From: Methylobacter sp.
Lineage (GTDB): Bacteria; Pseudomonadota; Gammaproteobacteria; Methylococcales; Methylomonadaceae
NCBI GenBank assembly: GCA_003158415.1
Contig: PMJA01000250.1
Location: 14,601-27,941 of the forward strand
Direction: 5' to 3'
Length of the DNA: 13,341 nucleotides
The notes under the pieces were generated by a model that was not told the origin of the DNA, did no database searches, and saw nothing but the letters and a program-made list of their open reading frames with translations. Shown here piece after piece: positions 8,613 through 13,341 of the stretch. The translations under genes and the position numbers were made by a program. The first letter of the stretch is position 1. The number at the start of each line of letters is the position of its first letter.

Positions 8613-8642
8613 ATTATAATGCCTTTTTTAGTTATTTGAAAA
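8613..8642 (-). promoter_or_regulatory. Candidate promoter of the rpsF operon
   Basis: Read leftward, a perfect TATAAT (8613-8618) has TTTTCA or TTTCAA 18 or 17 bases upstream (about 8636-8642). The -10 is excellent and the -35 weak. Transcription would start near 8606, just before the leader hairpin, giving a leader of roughly 80 bases. The upstream esterase genes lie on the same strand without a visible terminator, so read-through into this operon is also possible. Confidence 0.6.
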
Positions 8643-8670
8643 TACTATTGTTAGAAATCCAGAAAAGCAG

Positions 8671-9399
8671 TTAGATATAAAGCGCCGCCATACGTCGCCA
8701 ATAATAACCGCTATGCGCTCTATCGTCCCAAACCAATAACTGATGATTAATGCCTTTTTGCCCCAATATCGAGCTGAGTTGTTCATTATTCTGTAAAAAG
8801 GGGTCTTCTTTGCCGATAACCAGGGTAATATCCATTTCCTTCAAATTACTTAAGCGCCAGGCACAATCCAGATTAGGTAGAAAATGGCTGGGAGTATGAA
8901 AATAAATATCGTCATTATAAAAACCGTCGAAAAGATCGTAAAAATGCTCTACATTCAAGGTTAGGTCGTAGCGACCCGAAAATGCAACCAGCTTTTTAAA
9001 AAATTGGGGGTAACGAAATGCGATATTGGATGCATGAAATGCGCCCAGACTTAAACCGTGGGAAATCACGCAGTCATGCTGATTTTTGCTGTGCATAAAA
9101 GGCAGCACTTCGTTCAAGATGTATTCTTCAAAGTCCTTATGGCGCTGAATACGTCCTGAAGGATGTGCCCATTCACAGTAAAAACTTTCAGCATCAATAC
9201 CGTCGATACAATAAAGTTGCAGCCAGCCTTGTTCTATTTTGTGTTTTAAAGACGCGACCAGGCCTAATTTTTCATACTCATAAAAGCGTCCGAAGCGAGT
9301 AGGGAAAACCAACACTTTGGCGCCGGCATGACCAAACACCAGCAATTCCATGTCGCGCCGCAACCTTTCACTCCACCACTTGTGATATTCGCGATTCAT
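8671..9399 (-). CDS. Alpha/beta-hydrolase fold esterase, function unknown
   Basis: This 242-residue protein lacks a signal peptide and resembles the putative esterase family (esterase D/PF00756-like). The likely triad is S117 in the nucleophile elbow GLSLG (115-119), D199 in GKEDP, and H229 in DDRAHSGYYW. The N-terminus MNREYHKWWSERLRRDMELL and the segment CIDGIDAESFY (64-74) are distinctive, but I cannot name a characterised homologue. The substrate is unknown. Its ATG directly follows the stop codon of the upstream CE7-like gene with no bases between. Its AGGAG ribosome-binding site lies inside that gene's last codons, so the two are very probably translationally coupled. rpsF lies 143 bases further on, with its own promoter candidate. 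Confidence 0.85.
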   Translation of the reverse strand: MNREYHKWWSERLRRDMELLVFGHAGAKVLVFPTRFGRFYEYEKLGLVASLKHKIEQGWLQLYCIDGIDAESFYCEWAHPSGRIQRHKDFEEYILNEVLPFMHSKNQHDCVISHGLSLGAFHASNIAFRYPQFFKKLVAFSGRYDLTLNVEHFYDLFDGFYNDDIYFHTPSHFLPNLDCAWRLSNLKEMDITLVIGKEDPFLQNNEQLSSILGQKGINHQLLVWDDRAHSGYYWRRMAALYI

Positions 9400-10377
9400 T
9401 TATATCTCCTGGCTATCGGCTACGCCAAGCGGTGCAAAAAAAACTTCGAGTTCATGAATGAGTTCATGTTCTTGCTGTAACTGATTGGGGTAGTTGTGAT
9501 GGCCTGCCTCCAGGATGTACAGCTGTTTTTCCCCAGGCAAAGCATTGTATATGGCAAACTGTCCCGGCGGGGCGACACAGGGATCGAATTTTGCACACGC
9601 ACAATGTATGGGCATGGCAATCCGTTTCGCCGCCAGGGCTGCGTCGTAATAGCGTAAAACCTTAAGCGTCTGTTTTTTATGGCTGCAATAATACTGCTGG
9701 ACACTGTGTGCGCTGCCGTTGCTGGCAAGCCTTAAGCGTAAAGGTTGGTGTCCAAACGTGGGCGTATTGAGATGGCCTCTGCTAATGCGCGACTCCCACG
9801 CCAGCGCCAAAGCGCCAATACCACCGCCAAAACTAATGCCCAAATAGCCTAAATGTCCGGCCATTTGCGGAAATAAAGACAGTAGTGCACTGACGGCCAG
9901 CCACAGGTCTTCAACACAACCGCCCAGAATATAACGATCCTTCTGGTTAATATTGTGCAGCACATGCCAGTAAGGTTCGGAAGAAATGGCGGGTTGGGCG
10001 CTGAGCCCTAAACCACGAAAACAGGGAAACAATAAAGCCGCATCGTTAAAGGGCAAATGAAAATCGGGCCCGTCGCGTCCGCCATAGCCATGGCCGACAA
10101 TAAAGCCGCGTTTAATGATCCCGGAAGTCGGCAACAATAACCAGCCCCGAATAGGAAAACGGTCGGTAGAGGTGTAACGTATATCAAATACACGCCAGCC
10201 CAGCCTATCTTCACTAATAATTTGCGTGTGCGGCTGAGGGTCTAAGGCTAATGCCTTGCGATAGCGCTGCTGCCAAAAGTCATCAAAATCTTTAGGTTCC
10301 TTGGGCGTTGTTACTGCCAATAATTGCGGTAGTGTATAGCCGTAAGTCGGATCAAAATCGTATTCCATTGTACCCAT
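9400..10377 (-). CDS. CE7-like acetyl esterase (acetyl xylan esterase/cephalosporin-C deacetylase family)
   Basis: This is a 325-residue alpha/beta hydrolase resembling the CE7/AXE1 family, which removes acetyl groups from sugars or other small acetylated compounds. Family-like features are KDFDDFWQQR near the N-terminus, FRGLGLS (120-126, in place of the usual RGQ motif), the nucleophile elbow GISFGG (S182), and FDPCVAP (D265, resembling D-x-x-C-P-P-S). AGHHNYP (H293/H294) stands where CE7 enzymes usually have His-Glu. No signal peptide is seen, so it is presumably cytoplasmic. Both ATG codons, residues 1 and 4, lack a clear ribosome-binding site. The downstream esterase starts immediately at the stop codon, pointing to a joint task. 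Family assignment is fairly firm; deacetylase activity is inferred and the motif changes make the substrate uncertain. Confidence 0.82.
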   Translation of the reverse strand: MGTMEYDFDPTYGYTLPQLLAVTTPKEPKDFDDFWQQRYRKALALDPQPHTQIISEDRLGWRVFDIRYTSTDRFPIRGWLLLPTSGIIKRGFIVGHGYGGRDGPDFHLPFNDAALLFPCFRGLGLSAQPAISSEPYWHVLHNINQKDRYILGGCVEDLWLAVSALLSLFPQMAGHLGYLGISFGGGIGALALAWESRISRGHLNTPTFGHQPLRLRLASNGSAHSVQQYYCSHKKQTLKVLRYYDAALAAKRIAMPIHCACAKFDPCVAPPGQFAIYNALPGEKQLYILEAGHHNYPNQLQQEHELIHELEVFFAPLGVADSQEI

Positions 10378-10385
10378 AACGCTTT

Positions 10386-10413
10386 ATTATCGTCTAACAT
10401 TTGCCATCTTCAA
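10386..10413 (-). promoter_or_regulatory. Candidate promoter of the esterase pair
   Basis: Read leftward, TTGAAG (10408-10413) and GATAAT (10386-10391) are 16 bases apart. Transcription would begin only a few bases before the first ATG of the CE7-like gene. This would make a nearly leaderless message, which agrees with the missing Shine-Dalgarno. Confidence 0.35.
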
Positions 10414-10523
10414 AAACACTGTCCTTTATAACACGGCCAATATTACAAAATTATTTAAGACTGTAAAACCCATGCGAACAATTCAAACCTTAACCAACTA
10501 AAACCGTTAAAATGGGCTGCGTG

Positions 10524-10553
10524 TTGCAAAAAGCCGCCAGTCTGAATGATAAT
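10524..10553 (+). promoter_or_regulatory. Candidate promoter of the small membrane protein gene
   Basis: TTGCAA (10524-10529) and GATAAT (10548-10553) are separated by 18 bases. Transcription would start about 30 bases before the ATG at 10592. The spacing and both hexamers are reasonable for a sigma-70 type promoter. Confidence 0.45.
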
Positions 10554-10591
10554 GTAAAACTATCTAAATGAACATTAACAGGTAAATACAA

Positions 10592-10855
10592 ATGGTAAAT
10601 TACGCCTTCGACTTAGGAATATGGACAGTTCTTTTTTTCATCATCGGTATGTATAAGCCTCAGTGGCCCCTGTTTTTTTTAAAAAAACCGGATCGGTTTA
10701 TGATTCTTGTGATAACAACTATTTTTGTTATGATCACGATGACGCTTTATGGGGAAGGCACTCGACGCGCCAAATTGGAGGAAGCGGCTAAACAACCGGT
10801 TACCCAAGGCGCTGTTCCCGTCCCTGTTCCTGTTCCAGCGCCGCTTCCTCATTAA
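10592..10855 (+). CDS. Small two-helix membrane protein with proline-rich tail, unknown
   Basis: I do not recognise this 87-residue protein. It has two hydrophobic segments, about residues 9-30 and 36-53, separated by the charged KKPDR turn. A soluble tail follows with TRRAKLEEAAKQ (57-68) and then a Val-Pro repeat, VPVPVPVPAP (75-84). That pattern fits a small inner-membrane protein whose tail could stick into periplasm or cytoplasm. The ATG at 10592 has AGG about nine bases upstream and a promoter candidate ahead of it, so expression is plausible. The gene stands alone, divergent from the esterase pair and convergent with ubiA. A run of eight T and seven A lies in its coding sequence near 10673-10687. 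Confidence 0.72.
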   Translation: MVNYAFDLGIWTVLFFIIGMYKPQWPLFFLKKPDRFMILVITTIFVMITMTLYGEGTRRAKLEEAAKQPVTQGAVPVPVPVPAPLPH

Positions 10856-10887
10856 GGAACGTGCATGACACACTTCGACATCTTACT

Positions 10888-10920
10888 CCCTCTCCCACCG
10901 GGAGAGGGTTGGGGTGAGGG
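10888..10920. repeat. REP-like palindromic intergenic repeat
   Basis: The arms CCCTCTCCC (10888-10896) and GGGAGAGGG (10900-10908) form a perfect 9-bp stem around a three-base ACC loop, followed by TTGGGGTGAGGG. Sequences of this kind recur between genes in many proteobacterial chromosomes. It sits just after the small membrane protein gene and may stop transcription or stabilise the 3' end, but it has no T run on either side. Confidence 0.7.
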
Positions 10921-10927
10921 TTCCAAA

Positions 10928-11010
10928 AAAGCTCAAATCGTGACCGTTCGCAGTATAAGGACATCCGTTGTAGGCGCGCATGGCACGCCTACGCACGCGA
11001 ACGGAGCTTT
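10928..11010 (-). terminator. Nested inverted repeat downstream of ubiA, possible terminator
   Basis: Three nested inverted pairs lie in 83 bases. The outer pair is AAAGCTC (10928-10934) with GAGCTTT (11004-11010). The middle pair is CCGTTCGC (10944-10951) with GCGAACGG (10997-11004). The inner pair is GTAGGCG (10970-10976) with CGCCTAC (10986-10992). Read leftward from ubiA, the final arm runs into six T residues (GAGCTTTTTT), as in an intrinsic terminator. The arms are separated by unequal unpaired stretches, so it may instead be a small mobile palindromic element. Confidence 0.5.
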
Positions 11011-11015
11011 GTGAA

Positions 11016-11894
11016 TCACCGCAGCCAATAAGCCATCGCCAGCCCGGCAAATACCGTCATACCAAACCAGTTGTTATTTAAAAAGGCTTTAAAACACAGC
11101 GTCTTATCCCGGTGAAAAATCAGTTTTTGCTGGTAAGCAAAAAGTCCGGCCGCGACCAGGAGTCCGCCATAATAAGGCCAGCTTAACTGCTGTATAAGTC
11201 CTATTGCAATTAACAGCGCTAAAATGATAAGCTGCAAAATCGCCATAATCTGCCTATCGTAAGCGCCGAAAAGTATGGCGGTTGATTTGACGCCTATTTT
11301 CAAATCATCGTCCTTATCGACCATCGCATACATGGTGTCATAAACCAAAGCCCATAACACAACGGCTAAATACATCACCCACGCCACCGCCGGAATGCTG
11401 TCAAGCTGTGCGGAAAAAGACATCGGCACCGCCCAGCCAAAGGCAATGCCTAAATACGCTTGCGGCAACTGAGTATAGCGCTTCATAAAAGGATAGCTGG
11501 CGGCCAGAAATGCCGCAATAAAAGACAGCATGATCGTATAAACATTAAGCAGTAACACTAGGCCGAAAGCGCACAAACATAACACGACAAAAACCATAAG
11601 GGCTTCTTTGGGTTTAACCTTGCCTGCAGCAATCGGACGTTGCCGAGTGCGTTCTACATGCGGATCAAAATCCCTGTCCGCATAATCGTTAATCACGCAA
11701 CCGGCGGCGCGCATCAGCACGACTCCCAGGCAAATAACGATTAACACCCGCAAATCCGGCTTGCCGTCGCCAGCCACCCACAGCGCCCAAAGGGCGGGCC
11801 ACAATAAAATCAAAATCCCGATAGGCCGGTCAAACCGTGCTAATAACCAGTATTGCCTGATTCGATCTGTTAACCGTTCGTTAATGATTGCCAC
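11016..11894 (-). CDS. ubiA: 4-hydroxybenzoate polyprenyltransferase
   Basis: This inner-membrane prenyltransferase attaches the polyprenyl chain to 4-hydroxybenzoate, the first membrane step of ubiquinone synthesis. At 292 residues with about eight or nine helices it matches the family (E. coli UbiA is 290). Both Mg-diphosphate-binding Asp motifs are present: NDYADRDFD at 69-77, and [13 protein letters not shown] at 185-197. RPIG near residue 23 and the [10 protein letters not shown] segment (82-91) are also typical. The start is a GTG at 11892-11894 with AAGG about eight bases upstream. A weak promoter candidate, TTGCAA (11985-11990) with TACAGT (11961-11966), lies ahead of it. No chorismate lyase gene (ubiC) is next to it in this window. 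Confidence 0.96.
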   Translation of the reverse strand: MAIINERLTDRIRQYWLLARFDRPIGILILLWPALWALWVAGDGKPDLRVLIVICLGVVLMRAAGCVINDYADRDFDPHVERTRQRPIAAGKVKPKEALMVFVVLCLCAFGLVLLLNVYTIMLSFIAAFLAASYPFMKRYTQLPQAYLGIAFGWAVPMSFSAQLDSIPAVAWVMYLAVVLWALVYDTMYAMVDKDDDLKIGVKSTAILFGAYDRQIMAILQLIILALLIAIGLIQQLSWPYYGGLLVAAGLFAYQQKLIFHRDKTLCFKAFLNNNWFGMTVFAGLAMAYWLR

Positions 11895-12170
11895 TGGCTT
11901 GCCTTTAATTGATGAATAGATGAATGTGCGAAATAACTAAAATCCTGTCCTTGCGGCACAACTGTACCCTTGCAGCCTGTTGCTTTGCAAGCGAAATATC
12001 GGCGGTTTACGGCGCGGCGAGGTAGTTAATTCAAAGACACCTGTCATCTAACGAGTCCACGAAACCGGTTTGCGTAGAGCCTACCGCGCGCGCCCATAAC
12101 TAACGTGTAATCCGACAAAATCTACTACTATCCCCCTACCGAACCGTCTTCATAACACACAAGGTACGCC
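11895..12170. other. Intergenic stretch upstream of ubiA and the TIR remnant
   Basis: No coding sequence is supported here. It holds the probable ubiA promoter and a short inverted repeat, CTTGCA (11970-11975) with TGCAAG (11986-11991). A GC-rich stretch near 12070-12100 shows no recognised motif. Confidence 0.5.
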
Positions 12171-12287
12171 ATGATTTTTATCTCCCACTCCAGTCACGAT
12201 GCAGCGTTTGTCAGCGAACTACGCATACAGCTCGAAAGCTTGGGTTTAAAAACCTGGGTAGATTGCATCTTGCGCAACCCAACCTAA
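12171..12287 (+). pseudogene. Remnant of a TIR-domain protein gene (N-terminal fragment)
   Basis: The reading frame from ATG 12171 encodes 38 residues. It starts MIFISHSSHDAAFVSELR and goes on to LESLGLKTWVD. This is the classic first strand and helix of bacterial TIR domains (F-I-S-H-S, D-x-x-F-V, L-x-x-x-G-x-x-x-W-x-D). A full TIR domain needs about 130 residues, including a catalytic Glu that is missing here. An AAGG ribosome-binding site lies about seven bases before the ATG. After W-V-D the similarity stops, and the frame ends at TAA 12285-12287 within an inverted repeat. The same frame then stays open to TAA 12381-12383, but those 31 codons do not look TIR-like. Bacterial TIR proteins are often NAD-degrading defence effectors; this piece cannot work as one. 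Confidence 0.65.
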
Positions 12288-12307
12288 ATTTGTGAAAAAA
12301 GTTGGGT
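12277..12307. repeat. Inverted repeat at the TIR truncation point
   Basis: ACCCAAC (12277-12283) and GTTGGGT (12301-12307) form a 7-bp stem with a 17-base A/T-rich loop. The TIR frame's stop codon lies just inside the loop. Palindromes built on AACCCAACC/GTTGGGTT are common dispersed intergenic repeats in many genomes, so it may be an inserted element or its scar. Confidence 0.5.
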
Positions 12308-12669
12308 CGACGATAAAGCGCATTATCACGTTTATGCAAGTTACCGGCTTGATTTCATCAGTTGCTATCACGACCTAAGGTAAACGATCAATTAGAGCGG
12401 AGCGGTGTTGCCGAAAGCCAGGATGTGTTCGCTAAATTCCAAAAAACTGTATAATTAAAATTGATGAAGTTCAAGTTGGATTCGATGAGTAGTTGAATTG
12501 TGACATGCTCCCAAGATACGACTATTTGTAATGTTTTTTATTATTTATTCAGTGTGAGGCCAGTCCCTGAACCCTCGCTACGCTCTCCCGCTGGACAGGG
12601 AATGTTGTGCTTCGCGCTGAATAGCTTTTTTATTTTATCGGGCGCAGACGTCCTGTAGGTGTGTGTATC
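12288..12669. other. Non-coding, palindrome-rich stretch before arsC
   Basis: No intact gene is visible. The near-palindrome GATAAAGCGCATTATC lies at about 12310-12326. Positions 12384-12454 include an uninterrupted coding-like stretch ending at the TAA near 12451, with no start codon or recognisable homology. A lone TATAAT occurs at 12450-12455. Another palindromic segment is bounded by TCCCTG (12564-12569) and CAGGGA (12596-12601), with a GAGAGCG-type core. It probably contains the arsC promoter, which I cannot place with confidence. Confidence 0.45.

Positions 12670-13341
<672 letters not shown>

Overview
The window looks like chromosomal DNA from a Gram-negative gammaproteobacterium. Three things support this: an LPS Kdo transferase (waaA), a ubiquinone-pathway prenyltransferase (ubiA), and the ribosomal order rpsF-rpsR-DUF2232-rplI, which I know from Pseudomonas and relatives. 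A ligase of the exosortase/PEP-CTERM-associated type, moderate GC content and many palindromic intergenic repeats make me suspect a methanotroph-like member (Methylococcales). That last step is inference; no marker such as methane monooxygenase is present.

Layout from left to right. Positions 1-248 hold no convincing gene, only a likely terminator for the leftward apbC/mrp Fe-S carrier gene (249-1340). metG (methionyl-tRNA synthetase) diverges from it and runs rightward to 3549. From 3623 to 10377 everything is on the minus strand. Read in the direction of transcription, this block has an esterase pair (a CE7-like acetyl-esterase relative and a second alpha/beta hydrolase, joined stop-to-start with no gap). 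Next comes the ribosomal operon rpsF-rpsR-DUF2232 membrane protein-rplI, with its own promoter and a hairpin leader. waaA follows only 3 bases after rplI, and finally there is a separately promoted O-glycosylation/O-antigen-type ligase. A small two-helix membrane protein (10592-10855, plus) converges with ubiA (11016-11894, minus). The 160 bases between them carry two strong palindromes.

Positions 11895-12669 hold no intact gene. This stretch contains the start of a TIR-domain protein that breaks off after 38 codons beside an inverted repeat, plus other palindromes. At the right end, arsC-type reductase and wrbA (cut by the window edge) form a rightward pair.

Most of the window is housekeeping. 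The accessory interest lies in the TIR remnant, the repeat-derived 5' end of waaA, the paired esterases and the palindromes. I found no complete undescribed system; the esterase pair is the best candidate for an intact unit of unknown function. No rRNA, tRNA, CRISPR array or intact transposase was recognised.
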